Of a stretch of 36,853 bases of DNA, positions 9,012-17,652 are shown piece after piece. The stretch's first letter is position 1, and each line of letters begins with the position of its first letter. This DNA comes from Anaerolineales bacterium (GTDB lineage Bacteria > Chloroflexota > Anaerolineae > Anaerolineales > UBA11858): positions 1-36,853 of the forward strand of contig JAGXKM010000012.1 in the NCBI GenBank assembly GCA_018335275.1. Direction: 5' to 3'. The notes beneath the pieces are model-generated. The model was given only the letters and a program-made list of their open reading frames with translations. It was not told where the DNA came from and did no database searches. Made by a program: the position numbers and the translations under genes.

Positions 9012-9575
9012 ATGTCCGACCCATTGGCGAAAATTCATCAAGCGGGATCTAATTCTAATCACAACAGAGAAGACCTTATGTTTAAAGACATCCTTTCTCG
9101 AATCCAAAGAAATCACGGTTTGGAACACGCCACATTAAATTTGCTTCACGCCCGCTACCCCCAACGGCCCTTTGCCGGACATTCTGATCTTGGTGGTTTC
9201 TGGATTGTGGGGGAGATCACTGCACCGCAGCTCACGGAAGTCGTCAAAGACGCCTTAGAGCAACTCCAATCAGGAAGGCAGAATTTAGCCTTACACGACA
9301 ACTGCGGCACCAACCTGCTCACCTCCGGAATGCTGGCCGGCCTCGCTGGAGCAGCGGCTTTGATCGGCGTCGGGGACAAACGCCGCCAAAAACTCAGCCG
9401 GATCCCTCTCATCATCAGCCTGGCGACGATCGGTCTGGTGCTTTCTCGCCCGCTGGGACGGTTTCTCCAAAAACACGTCACCACCAGCGGAGACCCCGGG
9501 AGCCTGCAAATTCGAAAAGTCCTCACCCACCAACAGGGCCAACTCACTGCCCACCGTGTCCAAACTCAGGGTTAA
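9012..9575 (+). CDS. DUF6391-like membrane protein
   Basis: Up to 187 residues; the conserved part begins MFKDILSRIQRNHGLEHATLNLL (ATG at 9078, 165 residues) and that internal ATG may be the true start, since neither start has a strong ribosome site. NHGLEHAT and the later LALHDNCGTNLL are the recognisable conserved stretches I associate with DUF6391. Two hydrophobic segments follow (LTSGMLAGLAGAAALIGVG and IPLIISLATIGLVLSRPLG), so it is an integral membrane protein with a cytoplasmic or outward N-terminal domain. Function unknown. It lies three bases before holA and probably heads this operon. Confidence 0.7.
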   Translation: MSDPLAKIHQAGSNSNHNREDLMFKDILSRIQRNHGLEHATLNLLHARYPQRPFAGHSDLGGFWIVGEITAPQLTEVVKDALEQLQSGRQNLALHDNCGTNLLTSGMLAGLAGAAALIGVGDKRRQKLSRIPLIISLATIGLVLSRPLGRFLQKHVTTSGDPGSLQIRKVLTHQQGQLTAHRVQTQG

Positions 9576-9578
9576 AGC

Positions 9579-10562
9579 ATGAGCAACGTTTCTCCTACAA
9601 TCTACATTCTGCACGGGGAAGATGAATTTGCCATTCAGGAACTCATCAACCAAAAACTGAAACCCCTGATGGGGGACTCCGCCAATGCGGAAATGAACAT
9701 CACCACATTGGACGGCAAAGAGATTACCCCAAGCGCACTGGAATCAGAAACCCACGCCATGCCCTTCCTCACCGAGCGCCGCATGGTCATCCTTTCCCAT
9801 CCTTTGCCGCTGGGGAAAAAGGCAGAAAATCGGAAAAAATTCTTATCCCTCCTGGAAGGGATTCCGGAGACCACCGCCTGCATACTGAAGATCAATAAAC
9901 ACCTGGAAAAAGACCATTGGCTGCTGCAATGGGCCCAGAACCATCCTTCGCTGACTTGGCAGAAATCTCTCCCGCTGCCCAAGGGACAAAACATGACCAG
10001 CTGGATTCAGAACAGGGCTCAGGCCCACGGGGGAGAATTTTCCCATCAGGCCGCTCACCTCCTGGCTAATTATGTCAGCGAGGACCCGCGTCTGGCCTCC
10101 CAGGAAATAGAAAAATTAATCACCTATACGAATTTTGAGCGCAAGGTCACAGAGGAGGATGTTCGGACTCTGACAGCTGATGTGCGGCAAGGGGATATTT
10201 TCGCCATGGTAGACGCAATCAGCGTGGGGGACGGGGAAACCGCCATGCGCATGCTCCGCCGCCAATTACAAGAAAAATCCCCCCTCCCCCTCTTCGGGAT
10301 GATCGTCCGCCAATTCCGCCTCCTGATCCAAGTCAAAGAGATTCTGGATCAGGACCCAGACCGGGATCGCTTCAGCATCGCCAACCAGCTGGATATCCAT
10401 CCCTACCCCATCAAAAAAATCATCCCCCAAACCAGACGCTTCACGCTTCCCCAGTTGGAAAGGATATACCACCAATTGTCCGACATGGACGCAGCCATGA
10501 AAACCGGACAATTGGACCAAGAATTGGCCTTAGATCTGCTTGTCGCGGCCTTAACTCGATGA
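9579..10562 (+). CDS. holA: DNA polymerase III delta subunit
   Basis: 327 residues. The N-terminal AAA-like domain starts IYILHGEDEFAIQELINQKLKPL, which is typical of HolA and replaces the Walker A loop. TTLDGKEITPSALESETHAMPFLTERRMVIL, the central EKLITYTNFERKVTEEDVRTLTA and the C-terminal FAMVDAISVGDGETAMRMLRRQL...LFGMIVRQFRLLIQVKEI helical collar follow family order. The delta subunit opens the beta sliding clamp as part of the clamp loader. It is embedded between the DUF6391-like gene and the M16 peptidase genes, all on the plus strand. Confidence 0.92.
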   Translation: MSNVSPTIYILHGEDEFAIQELINQKLKPLMGDSANAEMNITTLDGKEITPSALESETHAMPFLTERRMVILSHPLPLGKKAENRKKFLSLLEGIPETTACILKINKHLEKDHWLLQWAQNHPSLTWQKSLPLPKGQNMTSWIQNRAQAHGGEFSHQAAHLLANYVSEDPRLASQEIEKLITYTNFERKVTEEDVRTLTADVRQGDIFAMVDAISVGDGETAMRMLRRQLQEKSPLPLFGMIVRQFRLLIQVKEILDQDPDRDRFSIANQLDIHPYPIKKIIPQTRRFTLPQLERIYHQLSDMDAAMKTGQLDQELALDLLVAALTR

Positions 10563-10632
10563 AACCCCGCGGAATCGTTCACTTACACCTCCCATTACCC
10601 AAAGGGAGAATGGAGTTCCTTTAAAACCCGTC

Positions 10633-11937
10633 ATGAAAGAACAAACGTTATTGGAAAAAGTTCAACCCGTCCGGCTGGAAAACGGCTTGACAGTGATGTT
10701 AAAAGAGATCCACACGGCCCCTTTGGTCAGCCACTGGGTCTGGTACCGGGTAGGATCCCGGGACGAAATCCCTGGAAAGACGGGGGTTTCCCACTGGGTG
10801 GAACATATGCTTTTCAAAGGTACACCCCGGTTTCCAGCTGAGGAACTGGAGCGGAATATTTCCCGCACAGGGGGTATCTGGAATGCTCTCACATACCTGG
10901 ATTGGACGACTTACTTTGAAACCATGCCCGTGGACAAAATCGACCTCGCCCTGGAATTAGAGGCCGATCGGATGACCAACGGCTCGTTTGACCCCCAGGA
11001 GGTCGCCAGAGAACGCACGGTGGTGATCTCTGAAAGGAAAGGAAGGGAAAACAGCCCAGGATTTCAATTGAAAGAAGCTCTCCGGGCGGCAGCCTTTCGG
11101 GTTCACCCTTACCACCACGAGATCATCGGCGATATGGCAGATTTAAAAACCATGCAGCGCGCGGATCTCTACGAGCACTACCAGACTTATTACCGCCCCA
11201 ATAACGCTCTGGTGGCCGTGGCAGGCGATTTTCAAACCGACTCCATGCTGGAGAGGATCAAAGAATTATACGGAGATCTTTCCCCCGGTGAGGAAATTCC
11301 CCGTCGCGCGCGTCCAGAACCAGCTCAAAGAGGGGAACATCGTCTGAACGTGGAAGGACCAGGGGATACCACCATCGTTGAGGTCGCTTATCACACCCCG
11401 CCTGCCTCTGACCCTGATTTCTTCCCCCTCCTGATCATGGACAGCCTGCTTTCCGGCCCCAGGGGATTAAACCTCTTCGGCGGAGGCGGTGTTTCCAACA
11501 AAACGTCTAGACTGTACAGGAGCATGGTGGAGGAAAATGAGGTGGCGATCGATATCCACGGCGGATTACCGGCGACCATTGACCCATTTCTCTACAGCCT
11601 CCACTTCATCGTGCACCCCCAGACCTCGGTGGATGAAGCTTTGGCCATCTTGGATGAGGAGATTACCCGGATGCAGGAAACTCCCCCTGCCAGAGAGGAG
11701 CTCCAGCGGGCCATGAAACAGGCCCAGGCCCTTTTCGCGTATGGGAGTGAGAGCATCACCAACCAGGCTTTTTGGTTAGGTTTCGCAGAGATGTTCGCGG
11801 AGTACGAATGGGTCAGGTCCTATGTCGAGAGACTAGCGGATGTCGCCCCAGAGGATGTCCAGCGCGCAGCGATGAAGTATCTCCAACCCCAAAACCGGAT
11901 CATTGGCACATATCTACCCCAGAGAAATGGACGATAA
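10633..11937 (+). CDS. M16 zinc peptidase, catalytic subunit
   Basis: 434 residues. HWVEH (residues 54-58) is the inverted HxxEH zinc motif and E134 in RTVVISERKG is exactly 76 residues beyond it, the spacing expected for the third zinc ligand. GGIWNALTYLDWTTYFETMP is the conserved Asn/Tyr substrate region. M16 enzymes form a closed clamp of two halves and degrade peptides. No signal peptide is visible, so this should be cytoplasmic. The next gene encodes a homologue without the zinc motif, giving the alpha/beta pair seen in heterodimeric M16 proteases. Confidence 0.95.
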   Translation: MKEQTLLEKVQPVRLENGLTVMLKEIHTAPLVSHWVWYRVGSRDEIPGKTGVSHWVEHMLFKGTPRFPAEELERNISRTGGIWNALTYLDWTTYFETMPVDKIDLALELEADRMTNGSFDPQEVARERTVVISERKGRENSPGFQLKEALRAAAFRVHPYHHEIIGDMADLKTMQRADLYEHYQTYYRPNNALVAVAGDFQTDSMLERIKELYGDLSPGEEIPRRARPEPAQRGEHRLNVEGPGDTTIVEVAYHTPPASDPDFFPLLIMDSLLSGPRGLNLFGGGGVSNKTSRLYRSMVEENEVAIDIHGGLPATIDPFLYSLHFIVHPQTSVDEALAILDEEITRMQETPPAREELQRAMKQAQALFAYGSESITNQAFWLGFAEMFAEYEWVRSYVERLADVAPEDVQRAAMKYLQPQNRIIGTYLPQRNGR

Positions 11938-11938
11938 G

Positions 11939-13231
11939 ATGACAAGTACACAGCCCCTGGCATCCTTACGCAAATCTTCCCTCCCGGGACCCGACGACAT
12001 CACAAGGCGCGAGATGGAGAACGGCATCACGCTCCTCATCCGGCCCAACTTCAACACCCTCTCTGTCACGGTTTCCGGCTATCTGATGGCGGGAAGTTTA
12101 TACGAACCCCTGCCCAAGATGGGACTTGCAAACTTTGTCTCCTCCACCTTAATGAGGGGTACAAAAGATCATTCTTTTCAGGAAATTTACAATCGCCTGG
12201 AATCCATTGGAGCCAGCTTGAGTTTCAGCGGGGGAACCCACACTGCAGGTTTTTCAGGAAAATCATTGGGAGCCGATTTGGATCTTCTGATCGAAACCAT
12301 CGGGGAAACGCTCCGCCGTCCCACATTCCCGGGGGATCACGTGGAGCGTGTGCGCTCCCAGCTGCTGACATCCCTGGACCTCCGGGCCCAAAACACCAGC
12401 GAGATGGCCTCCCTGGCCTTTGATGAGATCGTTTATAAAGGCCATCCTTATCAATATCCGGAGGATGGAACGCCAGAAACAGCCTCCACCATTACCCGCG
12501 ATGACTTGATCGGTTTTCACAGAGAACATTACGGCCCCCGGGAAATGGTAATCGCCGTTGCCGGTGCAGTTGAACCAGACAAAGCCCTGGAGACCATCTC
12601 CAACAGCTTGGGAGACTGGCACAACCCCGACCAACCGGCTGTGCAAACGGTCCCCCCTGCTCCCCCGCTGGAAAAAACAGAGAGACGCCATTACACGATC
12701 CCTGATAAAAGTCAAACGGATATTGTCCTTGGGGTCGCTGGACCTTCCCGACTGTCCCCCGATTTTTATGCGGCGAAAATAGGCAACAGCGTCTTAGGTC
12801 AATTCGGGATGATGGGATGGATCGGCGAAGCTGTGCGCAATAAAGCGGGGTTGGCTTACTACGCTTACAGCTCCGTGAGCAGTTCCATGGGACCTGGGCC
12901 CTGGACTGTATCAGCTGGTGTCGATCCGGATCACACCGAGCAGGCCATCCAGTTGATCAAACAAGAAATTAAACGCTTCCTCGACCAACCGGTGCCGGAG
13001 GAGGAATTTGCGGACAGCCAGTCCAGTTACATCGGGAAGCTGCCCCTGGCGCTGGAGTCAAACGCCGGTGTCGCCGGGTCCTTGCTCAACATAGAACGAT
13101 ACCAATTAGGTTTGGATTACTTCCACCGTTATGAGGAAATGGTTCGGGAGGTCACCCCCCAAGACGCCTTCCGGGTGGCGAATGCCTACCTTGACCTGCA
13201 GCGTTTGGGGATCGCCACCGCGGGACCCTAG
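11939..13231 (+). CDS. M16 peptidase-like, non-catalytic partner
   Basis: About 430 residues from MTSTQPLASLRKSS; the track start at 11903 overlaps the preceding gene by 35 bases and is unlikely. The fold is recognisable from ENGITLLIRPNFNTLSVTVSGYLMAGS, RLESIGASLSFSGG and HPYQYPEDGT. The HxxEH position reads LANFVSSTLMRGT, so the zinc ligands are missing. C-terminal GEAVRNKAGLAYYAYSSVSSSMGPGPW is the R/Y substrate-binding region retained in partner subunits. It should pair with the upstream active subunit. The one-base gap between the genes suggests coupled translation. Confidence 0.92.
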   Translation: MTSTQPLASLRKSSLPGPDDITRREMENGITLLIRPNFNTLSVTVSGYLMAGSLYEPLPKMGLANFVSSTLMRGTKDHSFQEIYNRLESIGASLSFSGGTHTAGFSGKSLGADLDLLIETIGETLRRPTFPGDHVERVRSQLLTSLDLRAQNTSEMASLAFDEIVYKGHPYQYPEDGTPETASTITRDDLIGFHREHYGPREMVIAVAGAVEPDKALETISNSLGDWHNPDQPAVQTVPPAPPLEKTERRHYTIPDKSQTDIVLGVAGPSRLSPDFYAAKIGNSVLGQFGMMGWIGEAVRNKAGLAYYAYSSVSSSMGPGPWTVSAGVDPDHTEQAIQLIKQEIKRFLDQPVPEEEFADSQSSYIGKLPLALESNAGVAGSLLNIERYQLGLDYFHRYEEMVREVTPQDAFRVANAYLDLQRLGIATAGP

Positions 13232-13234
13232 CAC

Positions 13235-13603
13235 ATGAACATAAAAACGGGAGTCGACCTGGTAGAAATCGAACGCGTTGACCGCGTCTTCAAGCGTCAT
13301 GGTGAACGCTTCCTGCAGCGCATCTACACCCCCAATGAAATCGAACAATCGAAAAGGAATCCCCCCGAACTTGCCGTCCGTTTTGCTGCCAAAGAAGCGG
13401 CATCCAAAGCTTTGGGCACAGGGATCGGGATTATTTCCTGGAAAGATGTTGAAGTCTATTCTCACCCATCCGGTGAACCACACCTGCGGCTGCACGGCTC
13501 CGCTCTGAACATCAGCCGGGCCAGGGGAATTACGAACTGGTCAGTCAGTCTAAGCCATTCCAGGGAGATGGCAGTCGCTGTTGTCGTAGGGTACGGGGAA
13601 TGA
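13235..13603 (+). CDS. acpS: Holo-[acyl-carrier-protein] synthase
   Basis: 122 residues, standard for AcpS. GVDLVEIERVDRVF contains the first Mg-binding aspartate, RIYTPNEIEQSK follows, and RFAAKEAASKALGTGIG carries the Glu/Lys signature. C-terminal NWSVSLSHSREMAVAVVV is also typical. It transfers the 4'-phosphopantetheine arm from CoA to acyl carrier protein, which is essential for fatty acid synthesis. It starts three bases after the M16 partner gene and closes the operon that begins at 9012. No clear terminator follows in the 160-base gap. Confidence 0.96.
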   Translation: MNIKTGVDLVEIERVDRVFKRHGERFLQRIYTPNEIEQSKRNPPELAVRFAAKEAASKALGTGIGIISWKDVEVYSHPSGEPHLRLHGSALNISRARGITNWSVSLSHSREMAVAVVVGYGE

Positions 13604-13763
13604 CGATGGGGTTTTAACCTTTCCCTTCCTCATCGACCGGTGCCTTTTGGGTAATCCCCCGAATGACAAAGAAAACCAGGGGGAGCGAGTTTTTCATCCA
13701 GTAAAACCTATCACCGGTTAATTTTTACCGGCAGGATGGGTGCCCCCCCCCGCTCAGGCTGGG

Positions 13764-14978
13764 TCATTCATTTTCAACACTGGAAGTGACAGAGAGCCCA
13801 AGGACCCACCGGGACCTTATCAGGCCGTAAATAGCCCCGAGGGCGAGAAGAAAAATCCCCACAGGCGCAACCTGTGCCGCACCATATCCAAAGGGGCCAA
13901 AGAACTCCCGGGCACCTGAAAATTGCCCTAAGGCACTCAGGATATTCAATCCATTCCACACGCCATGAAAGAGGACAGACACGAAAAACGCCTTTGCGAG
14001 GCGCATAAAGTTTTCTTCTGTCCAGCTGGACGCCAGCCCCCAGCCCACATACGCAGCCGTCAACATATGCACCGCAGTGGTCCCAAAACGACTGATCATC
14101 GCAATCGTCCACGTACCTGCGTTTGCGGACAGGGCCAGATTTTCAAATAACGCATATCCCGCTCCGCTAACCATCCCCCATTTATACCCTTGGGCAGGGG
14201 TAATTTTCTTTTTAATCAGCAGCCACACACCAAGGGGCTTGATGAGCTCCTCCACCAAAGGAATTAAGACAGCTACATAAGTAAATACGGAAGTCACAAT
14301 CCCGGGGAGGAAAAGATATTTACTGGCCATCCGTTCCAAGATCACAGGAGAGGCAACAGACTGGGGTAAGCGCTCCAATACACGGGTAATCTGGGCTTTC
14401 AACGCTGGATGCTCCAGCAAGTAAAGATACCACATCCCTCCGATCAGGATCAATAAGAGCAGTTCAAGCAGCAGCACCAGCGCCGGTGCCAGGGTCAATC
14501 CACTCCCAAACGCACCCCAGAAACGCTGTGGTGATCCTTCAGGCAAACCCTTCTGACTTAAGTGGAGGATCCAAAACACGGCAACCCCATTGGCCAGGAC
14601 ATGAGCCAAGACGAGAAGAAAACGACCTCCGCCGGTCTCCCACTCCGCAAGATAGCCAACTCCCAGGAGAATGGGATAAAGGGCAATCAACCAGTCTGCT
14701 CCCCGCCATGTTTTTTCTTCTCCTGTAGACAATCCAAATAAGCTTTTCGCAGCGTACAACATAGAAGGCAGCAATAAAAACCCAACAAACCCCAGGCTGG
14801 AAAAGAACAGGAGTAACGTCGTTGTTTGCACTGCAGGGACAGGGACCGATAAGCTCCTACTCGACAAAGCCACAAACCCAATCCCCCCTAAAGAGATCCC
14901 GGCCAATAACAGGATCATGAAAAGACTGCCCGTAAATTGAATCCCTGAAGCCCAATCAAACTTCTGCTTTCCTTTCAT
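13764..14978 (-). CDS. PrsW-family intramembrane protease
   Basis: 404 residues with about ten hydrophobic segments. The conserved PrsW residues are visible: EELIK (E243, E244, K247), ALFEN (E279), the histidine in TAVHMLTAAYVGWG (H304), and VLFHGVWNG (H338). These form the glutamic/metal-type active site inside the membrane. Relatives cleave anti-sigma factors, but no sigma/anti-sigma pair is in this window, so the substrate is unknown. The following gene, an HExxH membrane metallopeptidase, is 18 bases upstream on the same strand. The two are likely co-expressed. Confidence 0.88.
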   Translation of the reverse strand: MKGKQKFDWASGIQFTGSLFMILLLAGISLGGIGFVALSSRSLSVPVPAVQTTTLLLFFSSLGFVGFLLLPSMLYAAKSLFGLSTGEEKTWRGADWLIALYPILLGVGYLAEWETGGGRFLLVLAHVLANGVAVFWILHLSQKGLPEGSPQRFWGAFGSGLTLAPALVLLLELLLLILIGGMWYLYLLEHPALKAQITRVLERLPQSVASPVILERMASKYLFLPGIVTSVFTYVAVLIPLVEELIKPLGVWLLIKKKITPAQGYKWGMVSGAGYALFENLALSANAGTWTIAMISRFGTTAVHMLTAAYVGWGLASSWTEENFMRLAKAFFVSVLFHGVWNGLNILSALGQFSGAREFFGPFGYGAAQVAPVGIFLLALGAIYGLIRSRWVLGLSVTSSVENE

Positions 14979-14996
14979 TGATCAACCTTTCAGTCT

Positions 14997-16307
14997 TTAA
15001 TTATTCAATTCCGATTCAAAAACTCTTTGAAATTGATCCAGGCGCCACATCCAGGCCACTTTTCTCATGAAGTCAGAGAAGGATGGTAGGGTTTCTTTTA
15101 GCTCACGCAGGTTTTGCCCCAGACGATTCTCCTCTGCCCCTCCCGCCCCTCCCGGCTGGGCGGCATAAGAACCATGAAAAGCGAAGTAAGCCTGATTTAG
15201 TTTCCGGATCCGGTAGCCGTGATCCCAGAAAACCTGGCGGCGTTCTTCCATGTACGCCTCCGCTTCCGAAACTTTCCCCTCCTCCAACAAGCGGTCCACC
15301 GTGAGCCGTGTTTTGTACATTTCATATCGAAAATCAAAGGGGATCGGTCCGATCACTTCCTGAAGCCGTTCTCTTTCGGTTTTCTGATTCTCTGGAACGT
15401 TTCCTCCTGGACTATTATCCTCAGGTGGCAGCCGATCCGGGTAATACCGGGTGAACACAGCCCGATAGATCTCCCTTCCCGCCAATTCCGCCACCGTCTC
15501 GTTAATGGTCCGCATCTCGGGACTTGAAAAATACTGCAAACCAAGCGGGTGTAAAGTCAGGTAGTTATGAGTCCATTCATGGCCAATGACCTCCACCATC
15601 CAATTCAAATTACTGGATTCAATGATCATGGCTGGATACATCCCCACCCCTCCGATACCCACTACCAGAGCGGAAAGGTCCAATTCTTCTTCAAGTTTGC
15701 GTTCCAGGGCAATTTTCTCATCCAAGGTCAGGCCCGAGACCAGCATCACATTTGCCTCTTGGCGGATGACATCCCGGGGGGACACCACCAGAGCATGAGA
15801 ATCAGGTTCAGCGCGGTATAAAACAGGGGGGACAGCCTTTCCGCCCCAGGTGAGATCAAGATCCGCCAGACTGGTGTTAATTTGACGCTGGAGGACCTCC
15901 TGTACAAACGGGGCTAGATCCTGGGCCCGGGAACGTTTACCAGCTAACCTCTCCCTCACAGCAGCAGAAGCCTCATCGGGGTTTTCCACGTCCGGATCAG
16001 CGATGATGTTTTTCAACTCCTCCTCAAGCGCGTTGACATCAGCCCTGAGCTGGAGGTAATCCAAGACCAATGCCCGGGTATCAGCAGGGGATATATAATG
16101 TTCTGCACCCAAACTGGAGTGTTTTGCTTTGCCCCACAGGGCCGATATGGTCCAGGAGGAAAAGTTAAACTCCAGGGGCCGCGTAAAATCCCTGACCCCT
16201 TTCTCCAGGTAAGAGCGGTCGATGGTGGCGCCGCGGAGTGGCAAAAACAATAAGATTAGAATGAGGAGAGACAATCCCACTCTCTTTAATTGCGTTTTCC
16301 ATGCCAT
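14997..16307 (-). CDS. Membrane-anchored HExxH metallopeptidase of unknown family
   Basis: 436 residues. Residues 8-26 are a signal/anchor (VGLSLLILILLFLPLRG), so the rest should face outside. A coiled Glu/Arg-rich stretch spans about residues 80-140. The zinc motif is in MVEVIGHEWTHNYL (H243, E244, H247), and E270 in TINETVAELAG lies 23 residues after the second histidine, as in gluzincins with a Glu third ligand. I do not recognise a named family. It precedes the PrsW gene in a two-gene unit. It could be a processing or regulatory protease of the envelope. Confidence 0.8.
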   Translation of the reverse strand: MAWKTQLKRVGLSLLILILLFLPLRGATIDRSYLEKGVRDFTRPLEFNFSSWTISALWGKAKHSSLGAEHYISPADTRALVLDYLQLRADVNALEEELKNIIADPDVENPDEASAAVRERLAGKRSRAQDLAPFVQEVLQRQINTSLADLDLTWGGKAVPPVLYRAEPDSHALVVSPRDVIRQEANVMLVSGLTLDEKIALERKLEEELDLSALVVGIGGVGMYPAMIIESSNLNWMVEVIGHEWTHNYLTLHPLGLQYFSSPEMRTINETVAELAGREIYRAVFTRYYPDRLPPEDNSPGGNVPENQKTERERLQEVIGPIPFDFRYEMYKTRLTVDRLLEEGKVSEAEAYMEERRQVFWDHGYRIRKLNQAYFAFHGSYAAQPGGAGGAEENRLGQNLRELKETLPSFSDFMRKVAWMWRLDQFQRVFESELNN

Positions 16308-16494
16308 ACAAATCTTTACTTTCCTTTAAGACAAGGCATCATGTATTCAAACAGTCCCTGTATTTTACCATGGGCAAAGAAAGGACCATAATAGGGACTC
16401 TTTAATCCAATTACCAAGATATTCAGTTTAAATACGGGAAGAATACGGATGTCAGGTGACAAAGTTAAGCAGAATACGTTTCAAAGAAAGAAAC

Positions 16495-17433
16495 TCACCA
16501 TTCCACTTGTGGGGCACGTTTGGCTTGGATTTCGAGTGTTTCATCCATCTCATCAGAAAGGATTTTTTGTCCCAGTTCCTCACCATACGCGGTCAATTCT
16601 TCCATTTTTTCTGCCTCATCCATGCCAACGGGCTCCTTCAAGTCCACCTGAAAGCGCCGGAAATCGATTTCCTCAAAAAAGGTATCCACCAGGTGAATTT
16701 GCTGGTCATCGGAAGACTGCATGAAAGCCCCTAATATGGGCTGGATCCAATCCCAGGCGAAAAACGATTTCACCTGATCAGGCTGCAGGTGGTGAGGAAC
16801 CCGCCCGGTGCCCAGGCTGATCAGGGTGGTTTCCGCCGGATCCCAACCCAGCACAAAACTGGCTTCATAGGCCGCCAGGTAAGCAGGATTATGGTAGGAA
16901 CCCACTCCGCCGTCCACGAACCTTCCGTCCACGGCAGGGAAAAAGGTCGGGGCTGCGGAAGAAGCCAGCACCGCTTTGACAAGGGACCAATCCTGATAAG
17001 CTTCCTTGAAAGGCTTGATAAAGCGCGTACGGTTCTCCACCAGGTCAAAGGTGGTGATGATCACATCCATAGGAAATTCGGATTCCCACAAGTCACCCAC
17101 CACCCGATCTCCCAGGACCGTTTTCAATGCGGTTCGGAGCGGTTCCTGGGGGTAGCGGTAGCGGGTCAGGGGCCAGAGGACTGAGCGCAGCCTTTTTTGA
17201 AAAATGGTCGTCCCAAATTCCAGATACAGGCGGTGGAGCTCCATCCCGAACAACCCCGAAGCGATCCCCGCGGAGATGATGGACCCGGTGGAGGTCCCGG
17301 CCAGAAGCCGGAAAATCTCATAGGATGGTTTACCCAGATGATCTTCCAAGATGGACAAAGCCCGGGTCACAATCACCCCCCGAATACCTCCCCCATCCAC
17401 TGCCAACGCAACATGTTTGCGAAAGGGTTTCAT
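16495..17433 (-). CDS. Patatin-like phospholipase
   Basis: 312 residues. The oxyanion motif DGGGIRG (13-19), the nucleophile elbow GTSTG (Ser48), and the catalytic Asp in FVDGGVGSYHNPA (D174) give the complete Ser-Asp dyad. No signal peptide, so a cytoplasmic or peripherally bound lipid acyl hydrolase is expected. AGGAAAG lies just upstream of the ATG. It is separated from the subtilase gene by a strong terminator and from the metallopeptidase by about 190 bases, so it is probably a single-gene unit. The 187 bases from 16308 to 16494 contain no gene I can support. Confidence 0.93.
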   Translation of the reverse strand: MKPFRKHVALAVDGGGIRGVIVTRALSILEDHLGKPSYEIFRLLAGTSTGSIISAGIASGLFGMELHRLYLEFGTTIFQKRLRSVLWPLTRYRYPQEPLRTALKTVLGDRVVGDLWESEFPMDVIITTFDLVENRTRFIKPFKEAYQDWSLVKAVLASSAAPTFFPAVDGRFVDGGVGSYHNPAYLAAYEASFVLGWDPAETTLISLGTGRVPHHLQPDQVKSFFAWDWIQPILGAFMQSSDDQQIHLVDTFFEEIDFRRFQVDLKEPVGMDEAEKMEELTAYGEELGQKILSDEMDETLEIQAKRAPQVEW

Positions 17434-17602
17434 GCTCTTTCCTTTACTTGTACGTATTGAAATGTATTATGCCATAGAGTTTTTGGAACCACAGGATGAA
17501 AATATCCATCAAAATGAAAAAGCAGAGGTGAAATAAAACCTCTACTTTGCATGAACATACAATTCATTTGGTCATAAGGTGGTGATTTAGTTCCTGTCAT
17601 CA

Positions 17603-17637
17603 GAAAAAATTGAGGGGCCGTTTTCACAGCCCCTCAA
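17603..17637 (-). terminator. Intrinsic terminator of the subtilase gene
   Basis: On the minus strand TTGAGGGGC, a 10-base loop and GCCCCTCAA form a perfect 9-bp stem followed by TTTTTT. It is 16 bases after the subtilase stop, a textbook factor-independent terminator. Confidence 0.92.
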
Positions 17638-17652
17638 GGGTTTCTAGGTTGG

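Noticed and set aside
12263-12715. 150-residue minus-strand ORF inside the second M16 gene
   Set aside because: It overlaps a well-supported peptidase frame entirely and has no recognisable domain or ribosome site.
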